The notes under the pieces: generated by a model | The model's input: the letters and a program-made list of their open reading frames with translations, nothing else | Told to the model about the DNA's origin: nothing | Database searches by the model: none | Assembly (NCBI RefSeq): GCF_001552635.1 | Contig: NZ_BCRO01000098.1 | Location: 1 to 48,170, forward strand | Reading direction: 5' to 3' | Length of the DNA stretch: 48,170 nt | DNA from: Actinomadura hibisca NBRC 15177 | Lineage (GTDB): Bacteria > Actinomycetota > Actinomycetes > Streptosporangiales > Streptosporangiaceae | Program-made: the position numbers and the translations under genes | In this document: piece after piece, positions 40,943-48,129 of the stretch | Layout of the letters: the number at the start of each line of letters is the position of its first letter | How positions within the stretch are numbered: the stretch's first letter is position 1

Positions 40943-41710
40943 TCAGGGCAGGGTCAGGACGCGGGGCCCGTCCGGGGTGATCGCGATGCTGTGCTCGAAG
41001 TGCGCGGCGCGGCTGCCGTCGGCCGTGGCGATCGACCAGCCGTCCGCCAAAAGCCGCGTCTCATCGCCGCCGCCCTCGTGGAACATCGGCTCGATGGCGA
41101 TGGTGAGGCCCTCGCGGAGCTTCATGCCGCGCCCCGGCCGTCCCCGGTTCGGGACCGAAGGATCTTCGTGCATGGCGTTGCCGATGCCGTGCCCGCCAGC
41201 ACCCTCCAAAATGCCGTAACCGGCGGCCCGCGCGACGCTCTCCACCGCGTGCCCGATGTCGCCCATGCGGTTGCCCGGGACGGCGGCCTCGATCGCCTTC
41301 TCCAGCGCCCGCCGCGTGGTGTCGATCAGGCGCGCGGCCTCGTCGTCGGCGGCCCCGACGGTGAAGGTGACCGCCGCGTCGCCGTGGTAGCCGCCGATCT
41401 CCGCGCCGCAGTCGAGCGAGACGACGTCGCCGTCGCGCAACACCGTGTTGCTGGGGATGCCGTGCACCACCACGTCGTTCACCGAGATGCAGACGACGGC
41501 GGGGTACGGGACAGGCGCCCAGGACGGGTGGTAGCCCAGGAAGGAGGGCCGGGCGTGCAGCTCCTTGAGCGTGCGGACCCCGACCGCGTCCAGCTCGGCC
41601 GAAGAGATCCCGGCCTCGGCGGCCTCCTGGACCGCCGCCAGCGTCAGCGCCACGGCGCGGCCGGCCTCGCGCATCACGTCCCACTCGCGGGGAGTTCGGT
41701 AGTTCACCAT
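40943..41710 (-). CDS. map: Type I methionine aminopeptidase
   Basis: A 255-residue MetAP removing N-terminal methionine. Metal ligands are visible: Asp in VVSLDCGAEIGGYHGDAAVTF (two Asp), His in GHGIGNAMHEDPSVPN, and Glu in LTIAIEPMF and AAHFEHSIAI. It lacks an N-terminal SH3/zinc extension, so it is a short class I form. ATG start, without a Shine-Dalgarno, seven bases after a TAAAAT -10 box: probably leaderless. It diverges from an XRE regulator through a shared palindrome. Actinomycetes usually encode more than one map gene; this looks like the regulated paralog. Confidence 0.94.
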   Translation of the reverse strand: MVNYRTPREWDVMREAGRAVALTLAAVQEAAEAGISSAELDAVGVRTLKELHARPSFLGYHPSWAPVPYPAVVCISVNDVVVHGIPSNTVLRDGDVVSLDCGAEIGGYHGDAAVTFTVGAADDEAARLIDTTRRALEKAIEAAVPGNRMGDIGHAVESVARAAGYGILEGAGGHGIGNAMHEDPSVPNRGRPGRGMKLREGLTIAIEPMFHEGGGDETRLLADGWSIATADGSRAAHFEHSIAITPDGPRVLTLP

Positions 41711-41713
41711 GAG

Positions 41714-41743
41714 GCGTATTTTAATACCAGTATTAGAATACGC
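41714..41743. promoter_or_regulatory. 30-bp palindrome holding two divergent -10 boxes
   Basis: The arms are GCGTATT (41714-41720) and AATACGC (41737-41743); inside is TAATACCAGTATTA (41722-41735), a perfect 6+2+6 repeat. Only one position pair (41721/41736) and the central CA break the symmetry. TAGAAT (41734-41739) ends seven bases before the XRE ATG. On the other strand TAAAAT (41723-41718) ends seven bases before the map ATG. Both transcripts should therefore be leaderless, and a dimer bound here would shut both off. No convincing -35 boxes. Confidence 0.75.
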
Positions 41744-41746
41744 AAC

Positions 41747-42022
41747 ATGGTCCGCACACCCCTGACGTCCGAACAACGCGACCGTGGCAAGGCCCTCGGC
41801 CAGATCCTGCGCGCCGCCCGCGGCCCGCGCAGCGCCGCCGCCGTCGCGACCGAGGCGGGTATCTCCCTGGAGACCCTCCGCAAGATCGAACGCGGCGCGA
41901 TCGCCGTCCCGGCCTTCTTCACGGTGGCCTCGCTGGCCCGCGTGCTGAGCTTGGACCTGGCGACACTCGCCCGCGAACTAGAACATTTCGACGTCTCGGA
42001 GCGCCCCGCCGCAGCCGGCTGA
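41747..42022 (+). CDS. XRE-family helix-turn-helix regulator
   Basis: A 91-residue single-domain regulator. LGQILRAARGPRSAAAVATEAGISLETLRKIERGAIAVPAFFTVASLARVL is a Cro/C1-type HTH. ATG start without RBS, seven bases after TAGAAT, so probably leaderless. The palindrome between this gene and map is its probable operator, making it an autoregulator that also controls map. Terminated by hairpins shared with yajQ. Confidence 0.9.
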   Translation: MVRTPLTSEQRDRGKALGQILRAARGPRSAAAVATEAGISLETLRKIERGAIAVPAFFTVASLARVLSLDLATLARELEHFDVSERPAAAG

Positions 42023-42068
42023 AAACAAGCGCGAACCAACCCCGCACCCCCGGCGTCATAGATGACAA

Positions 42069-42111
42069 GAGCGCGCCGGCGCCTTCTGCGGGGGAAGGTG
42101 GCGGCGCGCTC
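42069..42111. terminator. Hairpin between convergent XRE and yajQ genes (1)
   Basis: GAGCGCGCCG (42069-42078) pairs with CGGCGCGCTC (42102-42111); an inner GCCTTC/GGAAGG pairing shortens the loop. Confidence 0.65.
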
Positions 42112-42120
42112 GACGGTTCG

Positions 42121-42164
42121 TCACGCGGCCGGGACGCCAACCCCCCGGCGCCCTGGCCGCGTGA
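42121..42164. terminator. Hairpin between convergent XRE and yajQ genes (2)
   Basis: TCACGCGGCC (42121-42130) pairs exactly with GGCCGCGTGA (42155-42164) around a 24-base loop, nine bases from the yajQ stop. Probably the yajQ terminator. Confidence 0.65.
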
Positions 42165-42172
42165 CCACCGGC

Positions 42173-42661
42173 CTACCGGTAGTTCACGAACTGGAGGGCG
42201 AGGTCCAGGTCCTTGCCCTTGAGCAGCGCGATGACCTCCTGGAGGTCGTCGCGCTTCTTGGAGCTGACGCGCAGCTCCTCGCCCTGGATCTGGGACTTGA
42301 CCCCCTTGGGGCCCTCGTCCCGGATGATCTTGTTGATCTTCTTGGCGTCCTCCTGGGAGATGCCCTCCTTGAGCGACACGCCCAGCTTGTAGACCTTGCC
42401 GGACAACCGCGGCTCGCCGGCGTCGATCGCCTTGAGCGAGATCTGCCGCTTCACCAGCTTGTCCTTCAGCACGTCCAGGACGGCGTTGGCGCGCTCCTCG
42501 GTGTTGGCCTGGATCTCGATGGTCTCCCCGGACCACTTGATCCCCGCGTCCACGTTGCGGAAGTCGAAGCGCGTGCCCACCTCCTTGATCGCCTGGTTGA
42601 GGGCGTTGTCGACCTCCTGGCGGTCGAGCTTGGAAACGATGTCAAAACTGGAATCGGCCAC
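42173..42661 (-). CDS. yajQ: YajQ-family nucleotide-binding protein
   Basis: A 162-residue YajQ (UPF0234) protein, two ferredoxin-like domains. ADSSFDIVSKLDRQEVDNALNQAIKEV, TRFDFRNVDAGIKW and GVKSQIQGEELRVSSKKRDDLQEVIALLK are signatures. Homologues bind RNA or cyclic di-GMP. Start at GTG because GAGGAAG lies upstream and family proteins begin MADSSFDIV; a longer frame upstream is spurious. A TAACCT -10-like element is near 42700. Confidence 0.95.
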   Translation of the reverse strand: MADSSFDIVSKLDRQEVDNALNQAIKEVGTRFDFRNVDAGIKWSGETIEIQANTEERANAVLDVLKDKLVKRQISLKAIDAGEPRLSGKVYKLGVSLKEGISQEDAKKINKIIRDEGPKGVKSQIQGEELRVSSKKRDDLQEVIALLKGKDLDLALQFVNYR

Positions 42662-42904
42662 GCCACACTTCCTCGTCGGTCTTCTCTCTGCTGCCACGAG
42701 GTTAGCGAGGACGGACAACACAACGGCGGAGCCGCAGATGGGACGGCGGCCATACCGATCCGGCATGGGTCGCATTGATCGCGCCCTGCCGGGCACCAAG
42801 GGGCGGTCCGGAAGCTGAACATCCGCTACGAGCTGTGCGAAGTGACCATACGCCCCCATCTCATGACGCTACGGTCTACCGCACACCGACTCTCCGGAGG
42901 AGCC

Positions 42905-43060
42905 GTGAGACCAGCCGACGCTGAAGAGCTGTCGAACATGGACAAGGTGGACGCCCATCCCGACGTGCACCGCGCCACCGAACCGGACGAGGAGCACGTG
43001 CTGCGCTCCCTGTACGGGCCGCCGGACTCCGACGGCGTCTACCGCGCGGAGGAGGTGTGA
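42905..43060 (+). CDS. Small acidic hypothetical protein (51 aa)
   Basis: A GTG with GGAGGAG directly upstream opens a 51-codon frame beginning VRPADAEELSNMDKVDAHPD and containing TEPDEEHVLRSLYGPPDSDG near the end. It is acidic, soluble and without a signal peptide. The stop is one base before the ATG of the CHAP-domain hydrolase, so the two are almost certainly co-transcribed. I do not recognise the family; an accessory role to the hydrolase is inferred from position. Confidence 0.65.
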   Translation: MRPADAEELSNMDKVDAHPDVHRATEPDEEHVLRSLYGPPDSDGVYRAEEV

Positions 43061-43061
43061 C

Positions 43062-43796
43062 ATGGCCACCGCCGCCGCGATGCTGGCCGAGGCCCGCAAG
43101 TCCCTGGGCCTGACGGGCCGCCCGAACTACATCACCCGCGACTACGCGTCCCGCCACGGCTCGGAGTTCCTGAACGCCGCCTGGTGCGACATGGCCGTCA
43201 CCTACTGGGCGCGCAACAGCGGCAACGCCAAGGCCGTGCTGCCGTCCGGCGACCGCGCCTACACCGTCTGGCACGCGCAGGACTTCCAGAGGATCGGCCG
43301 CTGGCACACCGGCACGGCCGCCGAGATCGACCGCGCCAAGCCCGGCGACATCGTGTTCTTCGACTGGGGCACGAGCAACTCGGTCGGCGCGATCGACCAC
43401 GTCGGGGTCGTCGAGAAGGCGCTGGGCGGCGGCCGCGTCCAGACGATCGAGGGCAACACGAGCGACGCCGTCAAGCGGCGCGTCCGCGCCCACACCGTGA
43501 TCGCCGGGTACGGCCGCCCGGCCTACACCGGATCGGGCGGCACGACGCCCGCGGAGACCTGGCAGGAGGCCATGATGAAGAAGCTCCCGCAGCTCGGCCG
43601 GGGCGACAAGGGCGAGCACGTGGAATCCCTGCAGGGCCTGCTGCTCGCCCGCTCCCACAAGGAGGTGCGCATGACGGGGACCTTCGACGCGACCACCGAG
43701 CAGGCGGTCAAGGCCGTCCAGAAATGGGGCGGCGTGGCGGCCGACGGCATCGTGGGCCCCAAGACGTGGCCGATCCTCCTACGCGTCCACGACTGA
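43062..43796 (+). CDS. CHAP-domain and peptidoglycan-binding hydrolase
   Basis: A 244-residue two-domain wall hydrolase. Residues 20-150 are CHAP-like, with Cys42 (AAWCDMAVTYWA), His113 (AIDHVGVVEKA) and Glu130/Asn132 (TIEGNTSD) as the likely triad. Residues 175-240 are a PG_binding_1 repeat (LGRGDKGEHVESLQGLLL; GTFDATTEQAVKAVQKWGGVAADGIVGPKTW). It has no signal peptide or TM helix, which is the layout of a phage endolysin rather than an autolysin. It is located 85 bp upstream of tRNA-Tyr and coupled to a small acidic protein. ATG start one base after that gene. Confidence 0.88.
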   Translation: MATAAAMLAEARKSLGLTGRPNYITRDYASRHGSEFLNAAWCDMAVTYWARNSGNAKAVLPSGDRAYTVWHAQDFQRIGRWHTGTAAEIDRAKPGDIVFFDWGTSNSVGAIDHVGVVEKALGGGRVQTIEGNTSDAVKRRVRAHTVIAGYGRPAYTGSGGTTPAETWQEAMMKKLPQLGRGDKGEHVESLQGLLLARSHKEVRMTGTFDATTEQAVKAVQKWGGVAADGIVGPKTWPILLRVHD

Positions 43797-43881
43797 CCTG
43801 CGGACGGCCCGCACCCGATGTCACGACCACTCCCGGGTTCCGCTATTCTTTCCAGTGCCGTCGCGAGAGCGACGCCACCAA

Positions 43882-43963
43882 GGCGGGTTGCCCGAGTGGC
43901 CAATGGGAGCGGACTGTAAATCCGTCGGCTTAGCCTACGCAGGTTCGAACCCTGCACCCGCCA
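43882..43963 (+). tRNA. tRNA-Tyr (GUA)
   Basis: An 82-base type II tRNA. The acceptor GGCGGGT pairs with ACCCGCC at the 3' end, followed by the discriminator A; CCA is not encoded. The anticodon loop CTGTAAATC has GTA. A long variable arm lies around GTCGGCTTAGCCTACGC and the T loop is GGTTCGAACCC. The integrase of the adjacent element ends 88 bp away, so the tRNA 3' end is the probable attB. Confidence 0.95.
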
Positions 43964-43973
43964 CATCACGAAA

Positions 43974-44012
43974 AAAGGCCCCTCACCAGGGAAAACCTGG
44001 TGAGGGGCCTTT
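43974..44012. terminator. Strong bidirectional terminator after tRNA-Tyr
   Basis: AAAGGCCCCTCACCAGG (43974-43990) pairs perfectly over 17 bp with 43996-44012, loop GAAAA. A-rich on the left, T-rich on the right, so it can act in both directions: for the tRNA and for the integrase. Confidence 0.88.
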
Positions 44013-44051
44013 CGTGTTGATGTCCGGCTGTGTATGGCTGAGACCGGGGTT

Positions 44052-46031
44052 CTACGGCTGATCGGGACCTATATGGGCCCCAGAATCAGGCGAGTCCCAT
44101 GATCGGAACAGTAGGGGGTTGCTCGCGAGCACCCTATTGGCGACGGCGAATTCCAGGACGTTGAACAGCACGGACCGCCGCCGGGCTGCGACGGCCGGTT
44201 GAGCGGGCTGGCCGTCCAGGCGGGTTCCGAGGTACTTCAGGATGTTCCCGAGGGTCTCCGTGTCCGCCAGCGAGTCGACCGGGGGAGAGTGCTCTTCCAT
44301 CCAGGCGATGATCTCGGCCTGTGCTTCGGGGATGTCCTTCCAGCGGTCGCGGTTGAAGGCGTGGGTGGTCAAGGCCCGACCCAGCTGGGGAGTTGTCGGC
44401 CACGGCTCCTGGCGCGGGAGTACGGCCGTCGTCACCTTGGTGAGGGTCTCGATGACGCCCCTACGCGTTGTGGGCTTGATCGTCTCCCACTTCCAATCGA
44501 CGTAGCCCAGGGCCAGTTCAAACCAGGTCGTCTCCTCCAGCGAGATCGGCCACTCGACGTCGTAGTCCAGGGGCAGCTGCTCTTTCGCATCCTCCCCTTG
44601 GTCCCAGCCGAGCTTGGCCAGCGCTTGGGCGACACCACCGGCTAGGCACTTGGCGTAGACGGCCAGCAGGACCTTGACGCTGTTGCCGGCCCATTCGGCG
44701 ACCTGCGGGGGATGGACCCCGGCGTTGAGCCAGATCGACAGGCGTGCGTGCCGGAGGTCGTAAGGCCGCCTTACCAAAGGGCCTTTGACCTGGTGAGGAG
44801 CCAGGACGTCCTCGCGAGTGGTCTGCCAGACCCGGTTGTAGACGCTCTCAGACAGGATGCCGCCGTTCTCCCCGCGAAACAGCCGACCGTCGGGAGCGGT
44901 TCCGAACAGGGCGAGGTGCCGGCGCAGCAGCTTGCACAGCGGTGGACAGACCGGAACCGATCGGGTCTCCTTCTCGCTGCGGTGTTTGAGGGCACGTCTC
45001 TCGCGCTCGCCGCTGTCGGTCCAGCGGCCGCCCACCTCGGGAGAAGAGTCCCCCAGATGGAGCCAGCCCCACTCGTCCTCGTCTTCGGGAAGGTCCAGCT
45101 CGTCCTCGTCCAGCAAGACCGCTTCGCCCGGTCGTAGCGCACCGAGGAAGAGGGCGCCGAAGAACGCCTGGAGGTGTTGGCCCATCGAACCTTGACGGCC
45201 GACTCCGTCCACCAGGGCGTGTCCCTGCACTTCGTTGACGACTTGGTTGCGCTCGACGACTTCGGTGTCCTTGGGCGCCGTCCAACTAACCGCCGGGAGG
45301 GGGTTGGCGTCGAAGTGCTTCTTCTGCACCGCGTAGGACAGGGCGTTGTAGAAGGTCGCTCGCTTCCGCCAGTACGTGGAGGCGGCTGCTTTCGCATCGT
45401 CCAGCGTCAGCGAGAGCCGCCGGAGCACGTCTCTCAGCAGGTCGGGATCGTTCAGGTCGGTGATGTCCACCGAGTGGGCTGCCACCCATTCGATGATCTT
45501 CGCCAGTTCTCCGGGAGGCTCAGCGCTGCGAGCTTCTCCGGTGAAGGCCCAGGTCGTCAGCGCCTGGTAGACCTCGCTCTGGACGGGAGGCTTGTCCTCC
45601 CACTGCACGAGAGCCAACGTCGCAGTCCCCAGGGCTTCGGCGATCCCCCGGCGCGACTTGGGCGCGACCTCCTTCCATTTCATGTCGGCATAGGACATCG
45701 CGAACTCGAACCAGGTGGGGACCGGGGCGGCCTCCTCTGGCTCCTCCTTCGGAATCAGGGACAGGGGGAGCCCGGACTCGACGTCGAACGGCTCACCCTC
45801 GTTCGCGGCGGTGCGCAGCTTGGCCTGGAAGCTGATGGCTAAGGCGCTGTTGGTGAAATTCCGGCTCATCCGGCGTCCGGCGACCTTCCAGCGCACCCGG
45901 TAGGAGCGCTTGCCCTTGGCTCGGTCGATTTCCTGGATCTTGTCGAAGATCCGCACGTTGTAGGTGACGGTCCGGGGACCGGGCCCCGGCTCCTTCCTGG
46001 AGCCGGGGCCGGTCTTGCGCGCGTGGGTCAC
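44052..46031 (-). CDS. int: Tyrosine integrase with duplicated core-binding domain
   Basis: A 659-residue site-specific recombinase. Residues 20-75 are an AP2-like arm-binding region; about 105-250 a SAM-like core-binding domain. The catalytic domain spans about 265-480, with Arg300 (ALRPGE), Arg427 (YDLRHARLS), Asn450 (WAGNS, in place of His) and Tyr459 (LLAVYAKCL). An integrase normally ends here. This one continues about 180 residues with a second core-binding domain similar to the first (TWFELALGYVDWKWETIKP against TWFEFAMSYADMKWKEVAP; RSVLFNVLEFAVANRVLASNPL against KRATFYNALSYAVQKKHFDANPL) and then stops without a second catalytic domain. GTG start overlaps xis (GTGA). Confidence 0.93.
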   Translation of the reverse strand: MTHARKTGPGSRKEPGPGPRTVTYNVRIFDKIQEIDRAKGKRSYRVRWKVAGRRMSRNFTNSALAISFQAKLRTAANEGEPFDVESGLPLSLIPKEEPEEAAPVPTWFEFAMSYADMKWKEVAPKSRRGIAEALGTATLALVQWEDKPPVQSEVYQALTTWAFTGEARSAEPPGELAKIIEWVAAHSVDITDLNDPDLLRDVLRRLSLTLDDAKAAASTYWRKRATFYNALSYAVQKKHFDANPLPAVSWTAPKDTEVVERNQVVNEVQGHALVDGVGRQGSMGQHLQAFFGALFLGALRPGEAVLLDEDELDLPEDEDEWGWLHLGDSSPEVGGRWTDSGERERRALKHRSEKETRSVPVCPPLCKLLRRHLALFGTAPDGRLFRGENGGILSESVYNRVWQTTREDVLAPHQVKGPLVRRPYDLRHARLSIWLNAGVHPPQVAEWAGNSVKVLLAVYAKCLAGGVAQALAKLGWDQGEDAKEQLPLDYDVEWPISLEETTWFELALGYVDWKWETIKPTTRRGVIETLTKVTTAVLPRQEPWPTTPQLGRALTTHAFNRDRWKDIPEAQAEIIAWMEEHSPPVDSLADTETLGNILKYLGTRLDGQPAQPAVAARRRSVLFNVLEFAVANRVLASNPLLFRSWDSPDSGAHIGPDQP

Positions 46032-46264
46032 GCCACGTCCTTCCGGCCGGCCAGCCACGCCTTGTAGTCGTTCAGTTCGATGCGGATCTGGCGGTTGGGC
46101 AGCACGTGACAGCGCGGGGCCACACCCTTCTGCCGCCAGTCATAGAAGGTCTGGCGGGAGATCTTCAACAACGCGCAGAACTCCGCCAAGGTCAGGAACC
46201 CTTCGGGCGGGACCTGGACGACTTTTGCAGCGTTCGGCCTCTTGGCCGTGGTCGATCGGGGCAT
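46028..46264 (-). CDS. xis: Excisionase-like HTH protein (MerR-type)
   Basis: A 78-residue DNA-binding protein: GFLTLAEFCALLKISRQTFYDWRQKGVAPRCHVLPNRQIRIELNDYKAWLAG, the winged HTH found in Xis proteins of actinomycete integrative elements. ATG behind AAGAAGG. Its stop overlaps the integrase start, so both are produced together; it probably sets the direction of recombination. Confidence 0.88.
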   Translation of the reverse strand: MPRSTTAKRPNAAKVVQVPPEGFLTLAEFCALLKISRQTFYDWRQKGVAPRCHVLPNRQIRIELNDYKAWLAGRKDVA

Positions 46265-46350
46265 CCTTCTTACGCTCCTTGATGAAGGGGTGGCGGCCTC
46301 GACGGGGTGCTTGGCGGTACGGCTGTCGAGGCCGTCTAACTTGGCGAGGG

Positions 46351-46581
46351 TCAGCAGGCCGAGGCGATCTCGGATTCGGCCTCCAGAAGCGCGACGTACT
46401 CGGCGATGGCGGTCGCAGGGATCAGACGGGAACGGCCGCGCTTGACCCAGCGGAGTCGCCCCGCCTTCATCTCCTCGTAGAGGACCGAGCGGCTCAGCGA
46501 CAGGATCCGCATGGCGGCGGGGATGCTGTGCAGCTGGATGTCCGAGGCCGGTGCCACCTCGACGGTGCGAACAGAGATCAT
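46351..46581 (-). CDS. Second HTH (excisionase-family) protein
   Basis: A 76-residue protein with LHSIPAAMRILSLSRSVLYEEMKAGRLRWVKRGRSRLIPATAIAEYVALLEAE, another MerR/Xis-type HTH. ATG with GAGGAG upstream. Between the replication gene and xis, 86 bp before xis; likely an element regulator or a second excision factor. Confidence 0.85.
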   Translation of the reverse strand: MISVRTVEVAPASDIQLHSIPAAMRILSLSRSVLYEEMKAGRLRWVKRGRSRLIPATAIAEYVALLEAESEIASAC

Positions 46582-46616
46582 GCGTTCTCCTCACGTTGTA
46601 GTGCTGACCAGGGGAA

Positions 46617-47693
46617 TCAGTAGGAATTGACCGTTGGGCGCACCTGCCCCTTGGGTTCGGCAAGCGGTCGGGCGAGGCCGTTGGTAAGGGCGCGGTGAAC
46701 GATGCGGCGGGCGAGGCGTTCGGGAAGGCCGCTGACGGTTCCGGCGGTGACGAGGCGGTCTTCGACGCTGCTCCGGGAGAGCCCGGACCAAGCCAGGAGA
46801 CCGCCGGTCTTGTAGGCCAGGGCCGACAAGGAACTTTTGCGGCCGTCGGTGAGAGCGGCCAGTTCGGCTGCGCCGTTGTCGATGACGGTGACCAGGTAGG
46901 CGGCGGATCGGCTGCAGCCGCTGCCCGAAGACGCGGCGAGTGCCGGAGCCGCCGGGGGCGCGGGACGGTCGATGGCGACGCGCAGGACTTCCTCGGCCAG
47001 CCACTCGGGCATGCGGCCGACGCGGGCGGGATCGCCTGCGGTGCGCTGGTAATGACCGGTGACGGTGGTGGCGCCGGGGGCGATGCCGTAGCTCCAGCCG
47101 GCCTTGATGTCGATCTGCCAGCCGAGCTGGCCGAGGGCCTGGCGGAGCCGCCGCCCGTCAGGAACGTGAGGGGCGCGGTACCACAGGTGGCGGCCGCCGG
47201 AGGGGGTGGTGACGGTGGCGGGCTGGTAACCGGGGTCGGTGGGCCAGGGGCGAGGACCGCCGCGTAGACGGGCCAGCAGAAGGAGGACGTCGCGGCCGGT
47301 TCGGACCCCCGTGAAGTCGCCGGAGACCTGATCACCGATGAGACGGATGCCGGGTAGCAGTTCGGCAGCGGGGTCGGAGGGGAGTCGTTCGGTATGGGCG
47401 TCCAGGTCGATGAGCACCAGACCGGAGGGGCCGGCAGCGATGGCAGGGACGGCATCGGGGCGGCGCCGCCACCAGGTGCGGATGCGGTCAGGGTCGGTGG
47501 TAGCGGCGCGGACGCCGTGGCACCACTGCCCGTCGGGCAGGCAGGGGCAGACGGCGTAGTCGCCGCGCGAGCATTCGGGGTTGTCGCGGCAGCTCAGGCA
47601 GTTGGCCAGGGGCCGCTTGTCGCGGGGCGCGAGGGGGAAGACGTGCCAGCCAAGAGCGGCCAGCGTCAGGGCTAGATCCAGGTGGCGGGTCAT
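46617..47693 (-). CDS. Bifunctional DNA primase/polymerase-like replication protein
   Basis: A 358-residue protein with an N-terminal prim-pol domain. LTLAALGWHVFPLAPRDKRPL is the family start. VLIDLDAH holds the acidic catalytic pair. TTPSGGRHLWYRAP has the SGGxH motif. Cysteines in LSCRDNPECSRGDYAVCPCLPDGQWC (about residues 32-60) may bind zinc. The C-terminal 100 residues (VEDRLVTAG, LARRIVHRALTNGLA) are helical. ATG behind GGAAGGAGG. In AICEs such proteins start replication of the excised circle. The upstream repeat cluster may be its target. Confidence 0.85.
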   Translation of the reverse strand: MTRHLDLALTLAALGWHVFPLAPRDKRPLANCLSCRDNPECSRGDYAVCPCLPDGQWCHGVRAATTDPDRIRTWWRRRPDAVPAIAAGPSGLVLIDLDAHTERLPSDPAAELLPGIRLIGDQVSGDFTGVRTGRDVLLLLARLRGGPRPWPTDPGYQPATVTTPSGGRHLWYRAPHVPDGRRLRQALGQLGWQIDIKAGWSYGIAPGATTVTGHYQRTAGDPARVGRMPEWLAEEVLRVAIDRPAPPAAPALAASSGSGCSRSAAYLVTVIDNGAAELAALTDGRKSSLSALAYKTGGLLAWSGLSRSSVEDRLVTAGTVSGLPERLARRIVHRALTNGLARPLAEPKGQVRPTVNSY

Positions 47694-47972
47694 CGCGATC
47701 CTCCTTCCGGTCGATGAGCGGGCGTTGGTCGGGAGGTTGTGCGCCTCTGCAGGGAAGAGGGGCTCGGCGGGTCTCGGAGGTGAGGGGGATGCCTCTCTTT
47801 TCGGGCGGCGTTGCGCGGCCGTGGTGGCTTGCCCAAGAGAGGTGCAGTGGGGGCGCGGAAGATGACAGCGGGATGAGGGAAAGATGCATCCCCCACCCCG
47901 CGCGCTTTTCGGGGTATGTTCCGCGCGGCGACCAGTGTCAGTCGAAAACGAGGGTTGAGCTGGGAGAACGCC
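47694..47972. other. Non-coding region upstream of the primase-polymerase gene
   Basis: About 280 bp with no credible gene; open frames here have shadow-frame composition. It probably includes the leader of the primase-polymerase transcript and separates it from the repeat cluster at 47973-48129. Confidence 0.4.
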
Positions 47973-48129
47973 GGTACTGCCAGGCAGTACCGACCCCCAG
48001 TACCAGCCGTCTGAGAGCGCGACGCCGGTACTGAGGTAGTACCAGGAAGTACCAGCAGCAGTACCACCCTGGAACAGCCACTGACCTGCATAAACAGTGA
48101 TCGTTTGACTAGGTGGTATTGCGGTACTG
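47973..48129. repeat. Cluster of GGTACTG/CAGTACC repeats (origin or operator)
   Basis: The heptamer GGTACTG or its complement occurs at 47973, 47985, 47998, 48027, 48059 and 48123, with one-mismatch copies at 48037 and 48047. The first two form a perfect 19-bp palindrome GGTACTGCCAGGCAGTACC (47973-47991); 48027-48043 forms a second inverted pair. AGTACCAG recurs at 47999, 48038 and 48048. This is the organisation of iterons or a multi-site operator. It lies upstream of the element's replication gene; a run of AT-richer sequence (about 48088-48120) lies inside the cluster. Confidence 0.7.

Noticed and set aside
47973..48129. CRISPR array
   Set aside because: Units are only 7-8 bp, occur in both orientations and have irregular 10-60 bp spacing; no cas genes.
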